Assembly (NCBI GenBank): GCA_014905825.1
Contig: JACGCN010000015.1
Coordinates: forward strand, 806,001-870,000
DNA length: 64,000 nt
Direction of reading: 5' to 3'
Source of the DNA: Lyophyllum atratum
Lineage: Eukaryota; Basidiomycota; Agaricomycetes; Agaricales; Lyophyllaceae
Below the pieces are notes generated by a model, which worked only from the letters and a program-made list of their open reading frames with translations, did no database searches and was not told the origin of the DNA. Positions within the stretch are counted from its first letter, which is position 1. Each line of letters opens with the position of its first letter. Below, in pieces: positions 45,663-56,450 of the stretch. A program made the translations under genes and the position numbers.

Positions 45663-48600
45663 ATGGCGGGGCCACTTCACATGCAAGAAATCGCAGACAA
45701 TGTTCCTCTTCTACCCGACAATGAAGCGGGCGACCGTCCTCATAATGTTCCTGAAAACGCAAAGTTCATCGACTTAGGGAGTATACAGACCGACCCAAAG
45801 ATCAGTGAGTCGATTTTACTCTTTGAAAATACTTCTAGCTACATGTTGAGTGTCTAGATTACGCGGAATGGAAGTCTACGGGGAAAGGCTTGAACTCGAT
45901 CGCTCGCGTTACAGAGGATGGTCGAATTGTTATCTCTCTCGACTTGGCGCAGAAACTGCCGGACCTCCCGAAGGATTATGCCAGAGATGTTGAAGAGTTT
46001 GCTGTGGATAAAACGGAATGGAAACAATACCCTAGTATGAACATCGTGATCATGATTGTGGGCAGTCGGGGTACGTCTGTACTGTTTTGCTTGCAGTTTC
46101 ACGGCTACTTACCCTTACCCACCATTTCCCATTCAGGTGATGTGCAACCATACGTTGCGTTAGGTCAGCACCTAGCCAAGGATGGACATCGCATTCGTAT
46201 AGCGACGCACGAAACGTTTCGATCTTTCGTGACCGAAGCCGGGCTTGAATTCTTCGATATCGGAGGCAACCCCCAGGACCTTATGAGCTACATGGTCAAG
46301 AGTTGGACATATTTCTCATCTTCGCTATCTTGACTTATAGTGCCTTGCAGATCCCGGCTTAATGCCTGGTTTTACCTCGCTCACGAACGGAGATATTGGG
46401 CGGAAACGTAAGATGCTCGCCGAGGTGCGCAAAGACCATTCATGTTTTGCGTTCGGTCATTAATGTCTCTACAGATGATGGAAGGCTGTTGGAAAGCGTG
46501 CCATTCTCCATGCCCGACGACAGGACATACCTTCGCTGCCGACGCGATCATATCGAACCCACCAGCATTCGCACACGTTCATTGCGCAGAAGCTCTGGGG
46601 ATACCACTATTATTGAGCTTCAGTCAGTCAAGCTTTGACAGTATCTTTATGGCCGGTCCATATTAACCAATGTCATATACTAGCAATGCCCTGGTATGAT
46701 CATGAACGATACTCTCTGGGACTCCCTATTCTGATCCCATACACATAGGAGCCCCACAGCGGCATTTCCGCATCCACTTGTCAATATTAAGCAGTCTAAT
46801 GCAGAACACGACCTTACAAATTACTTGAGCTATGCTATAGCGGATCTGCTCACCTGGCAAGGGTAAATCATTCCTCGTATCTCCTTTTCGTTGTCATTGA
46901 ACCGTCCGCTCCAGAATCGGCGACCTCGTGAACACTCTTAGAACTCGCTCGCTCGGTTTGACTCCACTTACACTACGATCGGGGCCTGGACTGCTGGACA
47001 GACTCAAGGTCCCGTGGACTTACTGTATGAGCCCCGCCTTGGTGCCCAAGCCTAACGATTGGAAGAATCATATTGGCATGTAGCTTCCCGACCCTCAGGG
47101 CCATGACTATCACTTGTTGACCTTCAAAACCCAGATGTGGTTGGGTTCTACTTCCTTGATCTTGCCACCAACTTCAAACCAGAAGACGATTTGGCCGCTT
47201 TCTTGGCTGCTGGGCAACCCCCAATCTATATAGGGTACGGATCTGGCATTCCTATCTCGACCTACGCGTAACATCTCTTGGTAATCGTTAAACAGATTCG
47301 GCTCAGTTGTCGTCGCCGATGCAGCTGCAATGACCAGTACGTCTTCTCGGTCTCGCTGGATTTCTCAGTAACAAACATATCCCAAAGAGACGATATTTGA
47401 TGCCACCGCCCAGGCTGGTGTTCGTGCCCTGGTTTCAGCTGGCTGGGTGAGCCCCTTTCGTCCGGCCTCTGATTTTCTTCAATCTAACTTAATTAGGGCG
47501 GTCTTGGTGGCGTATCAGTGCCTTCTCACATCTTTATTCTCGGAAACGTCCCGCATGATTGGCTTTTCGATAATGAACGTGTGTCCGCCGTCGTTCATCA
47601 CGGTGGCGCAGGCACCACTGCTGTTGGCCTCGCGAAGGGCCGCCCGACGGTAGTAGTTCCGTTTTTTGGAGACCAAGGATTCTGGGGTGAGTTGGTTTCG
47701 GTAGGGAGAGGACGGATGTTGACGGGCTTGTAGGTGCTATGATTCACAAGGCAGGTGCCGGACCAGAACCTATTCCACATAAGAAACTCGACGTGGAGAA
47801 TCTTCGGGATGCTATCAAGTTTGCGATCAGCCCTCCTGCGAAGCAGGCCGCGAGACGGATGGCAGAGCAAATCCGTAGCGAGGTATGCCATCTTTGAATC
47901 AAAGCCTTCCACAGTGGTCTAACGTACGTCTCGTACTAGGACGGCGTGATAAAGGGTGTTGAAAGTTTTTACCGCCATTTGCCACTTTTGAACATGAGAT
48001 GTGATCTGGACCCCTCAAGGCTTGCGGTCTGGTGGTCAACTGAGCATGTCCGTTATCCAACTCGAACGCGCCACATAGGCCGTACTGACGATCCTTAACC
48101 TTATAGTATTTGAAGCTTAGCGCTTTCGCTGCCCAGGCGCTAGCTGATGCAAAACAGCTTGATATGGATAGTCTCGATACCCATAGTAACTCCTCATACG
48201 TTCCCCGTAAGATTACGCTGATTTCAGTTTCGTTATAACAGGAACCAAGGACTACGACAGTCGCAAGCAAGTCTCTGACCCTGTCAGCGGTGGAGCAGGT
48301 GCCATTTTCTGGACAATCACACATTATTATGCCGGCATTGCAGAAATCTTTTAGTACGTCAGGCGCTGGAGACATTCGGCGTGGTTCACGACTTATAATG
48401 TGGCATGATAGCTCCCCGATCAAAGGCATCATTCACACGACGACTGCCATTCCTCGCGGTACGGTCAACGTCTCTGGTTTTCCTTTACTGGATTAACAAG
48501 CATTTGTTATGAAATAAATAGGCGTCATGGATATTGTTGCCTCGCTTCACGAGGGCCTGTATAACGTGCCCAAGCTATATGGATCCAATGTTCGCAAGCC

Positions 48601-49430
48601 TGGGAAGGTCACAGATTTCGCAAGTGGCGTAAAAGAGGCAGGGAAGGTAAAGCCTTTTTCAGTGCGGCGTTATGACCTTGTGACTGAAGAAATGTCCTAG
48701 GGCCTGTTTTATGGTTACTACGACGGCATCACAGGCTTAGTTCGTGAACCTATGGAAGGCGCGAAGAAGGGGGTAGGCTTTCGAGTTCCATATGACTGAT
48801 CGCGTACTTATCAAAGCGTGTCCACCAGGGTTTCTTGGGTGCCATCAAAGGATCAGCGAGAAGCTGTATGTATTTCCTGACCTATTCGTTTCTTTGCTCA
48901 ATAGCTTCCTTGCAGTTGTGAATGTCACTATGCGCCCCGCTGCTGGTATTGTGGGAGTTGTAGCGCACCCCTTCCAAGGCGCCTGGAGGAGTCTACAAAC
49001 AACGACCGGTCAACGACAGGAACATCAATTTCGCGCCACGCGTATCAGCGATGGAAGAGAGGCTGTGAAGAATAGCAGCGCCGCTCAACGCGCCGAGATA
49101 TTCAGGAAGTTCAAAGACGCCCAGAGGGGCAAAGCACAACGGGAGAAAAAATACCAGGAAATCGTTGAGAAGGTCATGCAGGAAGATGCCGAGGAGAGGG
49201 GCAAAGCCAACGTTGCCTCCGAGGAATACTCTGATGCCAAGAATGGGAGCTCTACGTCCGAGAGTCGGACTGACTCTGCGCGTAGCGTCGCCACGTCTTC
49301 GACAGCGGCGACTCCGGCAAGTGAGACAGAAGACGATGCTGCATTTGGGCGTGACCTGGAGTTTGCGAAACAGCTTTCGCTGGCCGAGCAACGCGGGTAT
49401 GAGCGTGGAGTTGCGAGTCGGTTCGCATGA
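45663..49430 (+). CDS. Sterol/UDP-glycosyltransferase (GT28-like)
   Basis: Cytosolic or membrane-associated UDP-glucose sterol glucosyltransferase-like enzyme. Start CACCATGG at 45663: [26 protein letters not shown]. Many short introns. The N-terminal half includes [44 protein letters not shown] and [22 protein letters not shown], the GT28 donor. Then [28 protein letters not shown], and the sugar-nucleotide site [53 protein letters not shown]. The C-terminal half holds [42 protein letters not shown] and [16 protein letters not shown]. It ends in a long basic/acidic helical tail ([38 protein letters not shown]), stop 49428-49430. All key segments are present in consistent order, so I consider it intact, but I did not verify every splice junction. 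Confidence 0.85.
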
Positions 49431-49639
49431 TGAGTAGTTTGCTCCATATTTATGCGGTGGCAAGGACATACGCTCTAATTCGTCCTTCTTCCTCGCTTCT
49501 CAACTGGGATTTCTTGTACTCGAGTATGTTAGGTAATTCATGCTGCATTTTTATTCAGAAATCGATGGCGATAAATGTACACAGAGACACATTGTAGCAG
49601 ACATATTGACGTGGCTGGGGAACTGACTAGAACATCGGG

Positions 49640-51724
49640 ATGGTCAAGGAATCGAGACCTGGCAAGATTTTCGTGTGACTGTATCGAGGTTATTTAGACC
49701 GAGATATCGAGTGAAGAAGTCCTTGCCTCCTACAATGGCTTCCATACGCCATCCAGCGATGCTTGGCGTACCTTCCCTGTGCAAAAGATATCCGTCTGAC
49801 GACGAATACTTAGTAGAAGGGAGCGGAACGCCGCGGCCAATCAAATCCGTCAAAGTTTGGCCAACAGACTTGCGCCAAATATCTTCCATCCTTGACCTCC
49901 GAGTCCAACATGAATCTTGGCGAACATCGACGCCGGCTTGCCAAGGAATTTCACGGATTTATGCACTTACAAACGCTGGGACATGCTCTGTGAAAACTGG
50001 TACATCGGAAAGACCAAACACTACGCGTCCAACGAAACTACGATCTCTATAACTCTCAGCACCTACTCGAAATGCACGCGACGATAACACGGCTGGCTAC
50101 GAATAAAGAAAGGGGAAAGGGGGTGGAAGATGCTAAGTAAATACTAAAAGGGACCCAGAGAAGATGAAACACAAAATGAGTCGCGATTTCATCGTGTTCA
50201 TCCTCACAATGTCAGCCACCCGTCCAGCTGCTTGATCAGGGCAGGGTCCGACAGCTCATCGTGTTATAGGCGGCGACCCATTCCTCGAGTGTCATCCAAT
50301 CCTTCCAACCCCGCAAGGGCAGTCAGAGAGGCCACCGTGGTTCATCGACACTAACTCAGCCCCCCAAAAAAAGCCTGGGGGCAATAAAACAAAGAAGACC
50401 AGGGGAATCCAAGTCGCGTATCAGAAGGATTAAGCCACCTAGTGCCAGCCAGCCTTACCGCTGGGTCAGGGCGGAGACATGGCCCACAGAGGCTGACGCT
50501 GGTCGATTCCCTCGCGTGTCATCCAGTCCTCCCGACGCCCGAGGGCAGTTGGAAAGGCCACTGAGGTACTACGACGCTAACCTCGACTCCCGGAAATGAG
50601 ACACGCGTCTGCCCTTGATCACGAGAAGCCCCGCTCAAGCACCCCCAGAGCTATCTACGGAGGCAATCACAGATCACGCAGGTCCAGGTAATTGACTGAT
50701 CTTGACTCTTGCGACTTGGGAATCGTTGATTGAGGGCTTGAGGCTTGAGCTTGAACCTTGGGCGGGATGCTAGAAGAAGGTATGTCAGCCTACGAGGTAG
50801 AATACGATAACGCACCACGCTTATCTGATTTTCAGACTAGGCGGGATGCTGGAAGAAGGGAGGAAGGGTGGTCAGCCTATGTGGAAGAGGGGCCAGTCAC
50901 CACGCTCAGAACATATTGACCGGGGCGGCGCTGAGGACTGGGGTATCAGTCGGGAAGCCGCAAGCGAGGGGAGCCATTCACTTGGCTAGGTGGTCTCGAC
51001 TATTGGAGTTGGCTGAAAGACGCGATGACGCCGACGGAGGTAAGCTAGGTTTCCATATATGACATAGTTGGTGAATGACTTACGATGTACAAGGGACCAT
51101 AGAACGATGGTAGAGCTCGATGTTGAAGTCGAGATGGAAGTGGCAGGCAGATAAAACAGAGGATACGATGGAAATGAGAGGTAAAGAGTACTGACGAGGG
51201 GTTGACCGGCTTTATACCCCAGCGGTCAATACGGTTATCCGACTTCCGAAGCCACTTTCGCTACATCAGGCCGTTGCGACATGCCCGCCACTGCAAATGC
51301 TTTGGCCGACCTACACGCTTTGGCGATGCGGGAATACATGCTTACAGCGACGGTCGAGGCCATGGGGGTCGAATCTTGTTAGGCGGGATGCTGGAAGGAG
51401 GCATGTCAGGCTACGAGATAGAAGATGACAAGGCACCACGCTTATATGAATTTCCAACTAGGCGGGGTCTGAAGGAGGATGGTTAGCCTTCGTGGAAGAG
51501 GGGGACCACTTACAAAGTTTGGACTATGTGGAGGCGGCGTATAGACGCGACGACGATGACCGTAAATGAGTTTTCAATAAGTGATATAGCAATCGAAAGT
51601 CTTACGATGTATGTGGGTAGGTGTCGGAGCTGAAGACGGGATGGAGGTGGAAGACAAATGAAATATAGGGAATGATGGAAGCAAGAAGTAAGGAGCATTG
51701 GAGGAGGGTTGACAGATTTTATAC
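49640..51724 (-). repeat. Unclassified dispersed repeat, copy B (3' part)
   Basis: Read on the minus strand this repeats copy A: GTATAAAA at 51724, the pyrimidine-rich leader, AGCATCCCGCC units (about 51390, 50830, 50770), the two GC-rich modules (about 50600-50490 and 50370-50270), the T-rich tract and TTAGTATTTACTT. It ends with a 81-codon open frame (49644-49889, start ATG 49887-49889) reading MEDIWRKSVGQTLTDLIGRG, matching the shorter tail of copy A. The 5' part of this copy lies at 57527-57790, beyond the inserted retrotransposon. Confidence 0.75.
49644..49889 (-). CDS. Repeat-borne 81-codon open frame
   Basis: Reads MEDIWRKSVGQTLTDLIGRGVPLPSTKYSSSDGYLL, then GGKDFFTRYLGLNNLDTVTRKSC. 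The first ~20 residues recur in copy A as MDHICRKPAGQTLRDLIGRG and partially in copy C (VKIDHIWQ). The repetition suggests the remnant of a coding exon carried by the repeat family. No known domain; may not be translated. Confidence 0.35.
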   Translation of the reverse strand: MEDIWRKSVGQTLTDLIGRGVPLPSTKYSSSDGYLLHREGTPSIAGWRMEAIVGGKDFFTRYLGLNNLDTVTRKSCQVSIP

Positions 51725-51907
51725 TCTATGTGTAAGAGATCGCGCGGGGGCGACGTATCATGTTAGATGAGACCAGTAACAGTACAAACAATATATCTAT
51801 TGCGAATTTGTAACTTGTTGCTGTGTTTTGGGGAAAGGACCGAAGGTCCTTTAGCTCGAAACATCGACCTGAATCTGTGGAGAAACGGTCCGCAGTGAGC
51901 TGCGATT
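51725..51907 (-). repeat. Split direct repeat B2
   Basis: 183 bp, matching B1 at 52149-52331 base for base as far as I can read. Contains a perfect hairpin AAAGGACC-GAA-GGTCCTTT at 51834-51852. Confidence 0.93.
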
Positions 51908-51995
51908 GGGCGGGCGGGCCAATCCAGCTCGATCAGAAAGCAAGTCTGATGCGTCGAGCGGGCGAGACGTCTGGAAAAAGGGAGTGGCGGGCGGG

Positions 51996-52148
51996 TGCAA
52001 AAAGTAATCGTAGTGTACGATTTCGCGTGAATGAGTGAGCTTTCCTGAGGTGGCGGGCAGCAAAGCGGGTGCCCGCCACCGACGCTTACTCAGCACGTAG
52101 ACCCTCTTTTCGGATCACCCTCGTTCCTCGGGTTCTCCGAAAACATCA
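51996..52148 (-). repeat. Split direct repeat A2
   Basis: 153 bp, matching A1 at 57374-57526. Contains a perfect 11-bp inverted repeat GGTGGCGGGCA/TGCCCGCCACC with a 10-nt loop at 52049-52080. It abuts B1 directly. Confidence 0.93.
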
Positions 52149-52331
52149 TCTATGTGTAAGAGATCGCGCGGGGGCGACGTATCATGTTAGATGAGACCAG
52201 TAACAGTACAAACAATATATCTATTGCGAATTTGTAACTTGTTGCTGTGTTTTGGGGAAAGGACCGAAGGTCCTTTAGCTCGAAACATCGACCTGAATCT
52301 GTGGAGAAACGGTCCGCAGTGAGCTGCGATT
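52149..52331 (-). repeat. Split direct repeat B1
   Basis: 183 bp copy of B2, next to A2 without spacer. The hairpin AAAGGACC-GAA-GGTCCTTT is at 52258-52276. Confidence 0.93.
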
Positions 52332-52408
52332 CCCAAAACGTTTGAGGAGCGCCGCGACGCGTCGAGCGAAGCGCGGACCCCCACAGACCAAAAGGAGCGG
52401 AACATACA

Positions 52409-53641
52409 TTATCGTACCCGGGGTAGGGTCAACCGTGTGAACTCCTCAAATACCGGGGTGTCCTGGAGGTATGGTGCCAGAACGACGGCATGTTTCCGGA
52501 GGTACACCTCAAAGGCATCACTGCTCCATCGACCCATGACCTTGACAACTGCGAGGGGTACTCCCCGAAGAAGATACTCTAGGACTGACCCAATCCTTAT
52601 GCCGTGGAAGCGCAGGATTTCCATCCCAAGCTGCTTGGCAATGGCGTTGAGACGCCTCGTGAAGGTGGTGCGAGTCAGCGGCCGCTGCGATTTGCCGTGG
52701 CGATAGGCGAAAAGATGAGTTCTGTCGTCGAGGTCGTTAACACGAAGGTGGTGAGCTAGTGCTTCCTCCGGGTCGCATGGTCCTTCCTGTCGTGCGAAGT
52801 AGAGTTCTTCCCCTTCAGGGGATACCTTTGTGCGGGGAACGAAGAGGATAGTGACCTGATTGCCTTGTCGATCCTGTCCGCTACGCACGTCGCTCCGCTT
52901 AATGTGGATGGCCGGGTCGAAGGCATCGAGGTTCCCAAGCACAAACTCGCCCAAGCGCGCTGTCGTGAAGAAAGCGCACTTGAAGCACGCACCAATGGAA
53001 GCGTCGATGGGGTCGCTGGGGTCGAGGCGTGAACACAGTCTCGTCATGAGATCCAGTGTGAATGGCTCCCTTTTCGCGCGCCTCGATCCTGGTGGTGCCA
53101 GCCTCTTCGCACCATCCAATGCCGCCTGGACTTCGGTAGGAGTCATGGTCCAGGGCGCACCGTGAAGGGTGTGCCATGCCTGTACTCCGTACAGATTGTT
53201 GGCCAAAGCTGTCCCCGAGTACGACCCCGCACACGCAGCGAGAAAAGATAACACCAGGTTTGAATGTGCTGGGCACCGCTCTGAGTCAGGTACACCGCGC
53301 GTATCGCAGAATACATGGTACACAAGCAAACCCGAGCCATATGTCTCCCTCGTGCCATGTGACCACGATGCAGAGATGACGTTGAGGACCCGCACCAGGT
53401 CCTCCTCGGTCATGGCATGATTGGCGTTGAGCTGACGCGCGACGACGGGTGTCCACAGTAGGAGGCGATCCTTCGCGAGGCAGTGAGGTCGGAGAGAGGA
53501 TGGTAGAGGCGCCAAATCAGCCTTGTAAGGTCGGGGTCGTCCCACCGTCAGCGGTGACGGTAGAGCCGCACCAAACCTTGGTACACCGTTAAGCACTCCA
53601 ATCGACGTCGTCGATGGACCGCTCCTCCCTGAACCTCTCAT
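52409..53641 (-). CDS. Ngaro-like tyrosine recombinase
   Basis: About 410 residues from the first suitable ATG at 53639-53641, overlapping the end of the RT-RNase H frame by 53 nt. An N-terminal helical SAM-like region (WSHGTRETYGSGLLVYHVFCDTRGVP) precedes the catalytic domain. The active-site Arg I lies in FTTARLGEFVLG, the H-x-x-R box in RFHGIRIGSVLEYLLRG, and the nucleophile Tyr in GRWSSDAFEVYLRKH. It would integrate the circular cDNA. The frame is intact through the stop at 52409-52411. The upstream open part of this frame is a shadow of RT and is excluded. Confidence 0.88.
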   Translation of the reverse strand: MRGSGRSGPSTTSIGVLNGVPRFGAALPSPLTVGRPRPYKADLAPLPSSLRPHCLAKDRLLLWTPVVARQLNANHAMTEEDLVRVLNVISASWSHGTRETYGSGLLVYHVFCDTRGVPDSERCPAHSNLVLSFLAACAGSYSGTALANNLYGVQAWHTLHGAPWTMTPTEVQAALDGAKRLAPPGSRRAKREPFTLDLMTRLCSRLDPSDPIDASIGACFKCAFFTTARLGEFVLGNLDAFDPAIHIKRSDVRSGQDRQGNQVTILFVPRTKVSPEGEELYFARQEGPCDPEEALAHHLRVNDLDDRTHLFAYRHGKSQRPLTRTTFTRRLNAIAKQLGMEILRFHGIRIGSVLEYLLRGVPLAVVKVMGRWSSDAFEVYLRKHAVVLAPYLQDTPVFEEFTRLTLPRVR

Positions 53642-55604
53642 TGTTGAAGTGTTCACGCGCGCGAGCGTCCCGGAGGGAGGTGTTGATGACCCGGGCTGCG
53701 GCTGGTGGGTACCTACCCTCTCGCAAAAGCCGAAGCTCTGTGGGAGTGTATGGCCTGGTTGCATCGACGAGGAAGCGGTCAAGCCCCTCTGGTAGTCCCA
53801 GCGGTGGGAGGAGAAGGTGCTGGGGAAGGAACTTGCCTCGGGAGGGGGCATCTGCTGGGTTGTAGGCGCTTGGGACATAGGCTGAATGAAACTTCCCAGT
53901 TCTGCTCTCGCCCTCGAGGAAGCCGTGGAGGCGACGAAATACGTTGTTGACGGCCGAGTTGCGGCTCCGCCCGTTCCACCATCCCTCAACCACTCCTTGG
54001 TTATCCCCATAGACTCTGTGGTGGTCCTCTGGGTCGCTGGTGGCAACGAGGGCGTGGATGAGGAGCTCGAATCCGATGGCTTCCGCCCACTGTATATCAC
54101 GCTTCCCGTCGAGGGTCTGCCAACCTGGCACCAAGCGCCATGCACGCCAGAACCCCCCAATGACGATGGCGACACCGATTCCAGAACTGGCGTCGGAAAA
54201 GGCGCCAACATCGGAGAGGAGGACCGGCCGAGGGATGGGGCGCCGCCGAGCTGATCGGAGTGTAGCCGACCACCAGTCAAGGTCCGGTGATAGTCCTCGA
54301 GGTGGGTGGTGCGGAACGAAAGGACGGTCACCACCCCCTCGGAGCATGGTCTCCAGGCTGGTGAGGTACGCTCGTCCTGCAGGGTAGACCAGTGAGGCAT
54401 GAAGGAGCTTGCCGTAGAGCTTCTGAACATCCCGGAGGTCGTGAGTGGGGCGCGCACGCCACTCCTCAATTGCCGCCAAGTATTTCTCCACCTTCCCTTC
54501 TCCCAAGGAAACCGAGAGCGCCTCGAGATCCCACGACAGGCCGATGAACGTGTTGACTGACGCGAACGGTTTGTCCTTAGACTTCTCCCAGGGGATCCCC
54601 AGGAGGTCGGAGGTGCGGTCGACATCCTCCATACTGTAGGTGAACTGGGCGTCGAGGGAGGAGCGGGGAGACGCAGCGGAGAGGTCCTGGAGGGGGAATC
54701 TGCAGTCCTCGTCGAACTCCTCAAGAGAGCCATCATCAAATGTGCCACCACCATACCAAAGGCGACCCCCTGAACGGTGTTCACCCCGCATGACAATGTC
54801 GGCATGCCATTGGCGCCGGAGCTCGTTGTAGGCGGGGAGGTGTCGGCAAGGGATGCGGAGGAAAAGGTGGTCGTCAACCCATTTGGAGAGGGGACCCATC
54901 CCTCGATACCGCATGATGTCGAGGCCAGCGTCTGCCGGACATCCATAACCACCTGAAGAGGGGGACGCCCCAAAGCAGAGGCTTGTGTCGACGCAGAATT
55001 CATCGTCCCCCACCCGCGCAACCGCCGCCGGCCACTGCGACGGGTGGAGGGGAATGGTGCGGTACGCCTCCGCCACGTCCCGAACCGCTGCCTGCGATCC
55101 AGGTGGGAGCCTGGAGATGAGCAGGCATATGACTGAGAAAGTCCCCCAGGTACATGGGAAATCGTTCGAGTTGGTGAAAGAGTTGATAGAGGGGTTTGGG
55201 AAGGCGGAGGAAGGAGAATGTGGAAAGGAGAGATTTTGAATGATCCGAAATTTCCCTGGCTTGTTAGGTTTAGGTATGATGGAGAAGGGGGAAGTTTGAA
55301 AGGGCCCGATGGTCTCCTCGAGCTGCCTGCGAGAGAACGGACCAATGTACCTTCCTTTTGAGATTTCGGCATCCACAATGGTGCGAAATTCGCTGGCGAA
55401 CTCGACAACTGTGGTGCTATTAGGTGGGGACTGGGTGGCGAGGATGGAAGGGAAATTAAATTTAAAACCGAAACTAAAGCCTCTGGGGAGGTGGGGATAC
55501 TTTTCGAGGAGGCCGGCACCCGATAACTGGGAATGCCAGACATCCGGCGGGTAGGGGCACCTCGCTCTACGCCCTCTGAGCTCGATGGCAATCTTGAGCT
55601 CCAT
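53589..55604 (-). CDS. Ngaro-like reverse transcriptase-RNase H
   Basis: About 671 residues from ATG 55602-55604, which lies inside the end of the gag frame (36-nt overlap). RT motifs are PFSIIPKPNKPGKFRIIQNLSFP, VRDVAEAYRTIPLHP, CFGASPSSGGY and SKWVDDHLFLRIP, with VDD in place of the retroviral YxDD. After FASVNTFIGLSWDL and the thumb comes RNase H: LLSDVGAFSDASSGIGVAIV, an Asp-Asn-Gln box YGDNQGVVEGWW, and NPADAPSRGKF. The frame is uninterrupted to the stop 53589-53591, so the enzyme could be functional. Copying presumably starts from a circularly permuted template made possible by the split repeats. Confidence 0.9.
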   Translation of the reverse strand: MELKIAIELRGRRARCPYPPDVWHSQLSGAGLLEKYPHLPRGFSFGFKFNFPSILATQSPPNSTTVVEFASEFRTIVDAEISKGRYIGPFSRRQLEETIGPFQTSPFSIIPKPNKPGKFRIIQNLSFPHSPSSAFPNPSINSFTNSNDFPCTWGTFSVICLLISRLPPGSQAAVRDVAEAYRTIPLHPSQWPAAVARVGDDEFCVDTSLCFGASPSSGGYGCPADAGLDIMRYRGMGPLSKWVDDHLFLRIPCRHLPAYNELRRQWHADIVMRGEHRSGGRLWYGGGTFDDGSLEEFDEDCRFPLQDLSAASPRSSLDAQFTYSMEDVDRTSDLLGIPWEKSKDKPFASVNTFIGLSWDLEALSVSLGEGKVEKYLAAIEEWRARPTHDLRDVQKLYGKLLHASLVYPAGRAYLTSLETMLRGGGDRPFVPHHPPRGLSPDLDWWSATLRSARRRPIPRPVLLSDVGAFSDASSGIGVAIVIGGFWRAWRLVPGWQTLDGKRDIQWAEAIGFELLIHALVATSDPEDHHRVYGDNQGVVEGWWNGRSRNSAVNNVFRRLHGFLEGESRTGKFHSAYVPSAYNPADAPSRGKFLPQHLLLPPLGLPEGLDRFLVDATRPYTPTELRLLREGRYPPAAARVINTSLRDARAREHFNNERFREERSIDDVDWSA

Positions 55605-56085
55605 GAGAGTTGGAGCCACAGCCCGAGCAGAAGTGCTTGGCGTCGTGGTGAGAGGCGGAGCAGCCCTCTTCCCGTTGCCAGTCCTGGCATACTGGGCGGC
55701 CGTCTCGCATGGTGAGCACCCTGTTGATGCGGCAGGCGAGGGCGTCGAAGCGGTCGTCCCAGGTGCGTTGGGCCTCGCACCTGATGATTGGATGCGGGTG
55801 ACGACCGAGGCAGACGGCGCAGGCTGCCAGCGTCCTTTTCCCTGCGCCTCGACGAAAACCCCCCTCTCGCGATGGAAAGGAACGGCCCTGCTCCTCACGA
55901 CCGCCCCCCCGGCCTTCGCCCCGGCGTCCACTGCTCTCATCCCGGCGGTGTGGAGGAGTGATGGAGCGGCGACGGCGCGAGCCTGAAAAGCTCCGCTGTG
56001 GTGACCTGGAACGACGTGCCCGGCCTCGCTGCTCACGTCCAGCCTGTGCGGTGGCGAGTTCTGCCATCTGTTTCTCAAACTGTGC
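55567..56085 (-). CDS. Ngaro gag, C-terminal part with zinc-finger motifs
   Basis: Reads AQFEKQMAELATAQAGREQRGRARRSRSPQR, an Arg/Ser/Gly-rich stretch, then CAVCLGRHPHPIIRC, a helical spacer, and PVCQDWQREEGCSASHHDAKHFCSGCGSNSHGAQDC (CCCH-like plus CCHC-like finger). Stop 55567-55569. It continues the gag N-terminal half (56451-57332) but lies in a different frame because of the intervening repeat block. Function would be nucleic-acid packaging. Confidence 0.75.
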   Translation of the reverse strand, partial: AQFEKQMAELATAQAGREQRGRARRSRSPQRSFSGSRRRRSITPPHRRDESSGRRGEGRGGGREEQGRSFPSREGGFRRGAGKRTLAACAVCLGRHPHPIIRCEAQRTWDDRFDALACRINRVLTMRDGRPVCQDWQREEGCSASHHDAKHFCSGCGSNSHGAQDCHRAQRA

Positions 56086-56106
56086 CCGTTACGCATAGGA
56101 TACGCA

Positions 56107-56399
56107 CGCATGAAGATGCGACAGGGAGGGGGTTCGTCAAGCCACATGAAGATGGGACCGCATGAAGATGCAACGAGGGCCAACCGCATGAAGATACGGG
56201 CACATGAAGATGTGAGAGGCCAGGACACCGCATAAAGATACGGCCGCATGAAGATGCGTAGAGTATAAACCGCATAAAGATACGGCCGCATGAAGATGCG
56301 TAGAGTGTAAACCGCATAAAGATACGGCCGCATGAAGATGCGTAGAGTATAAGTCGCATGAAGATGCCGGTGTCGCAGGTGATGCCGCATGAAGATACG
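56107..56399. repeat. Palindromic minisatellite in gag
   Basis: Three complete 42-bp units (56227-56268, 56269-56310, 56311-56352), flanked by degenerate ones. Each unit has two short palindromes of the form CGCAT-GAAG-ATGCG and CCGCATAAAGATACGG. The core GCAT(G/A)AAGAT(G/A)C recurs about a dozen times. The unit length is a multiple of three, so the frame encoding RIFMRPYLYAVYTL-like repeats stays open. Confidence 0.9.
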
Positions 56400-56450
56400 G
56401 ATGTCGCATTTGCAGTGGTGATGGGACGAAAAGGGAGGTATGAGGTATGT

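Noticed and set aside
52409..55780. A single 1,123-residue open frame
   Set aside because: Only its last ~410 codons encode the recombinase. The upstream part is a shadow frame of RT-RNase H.
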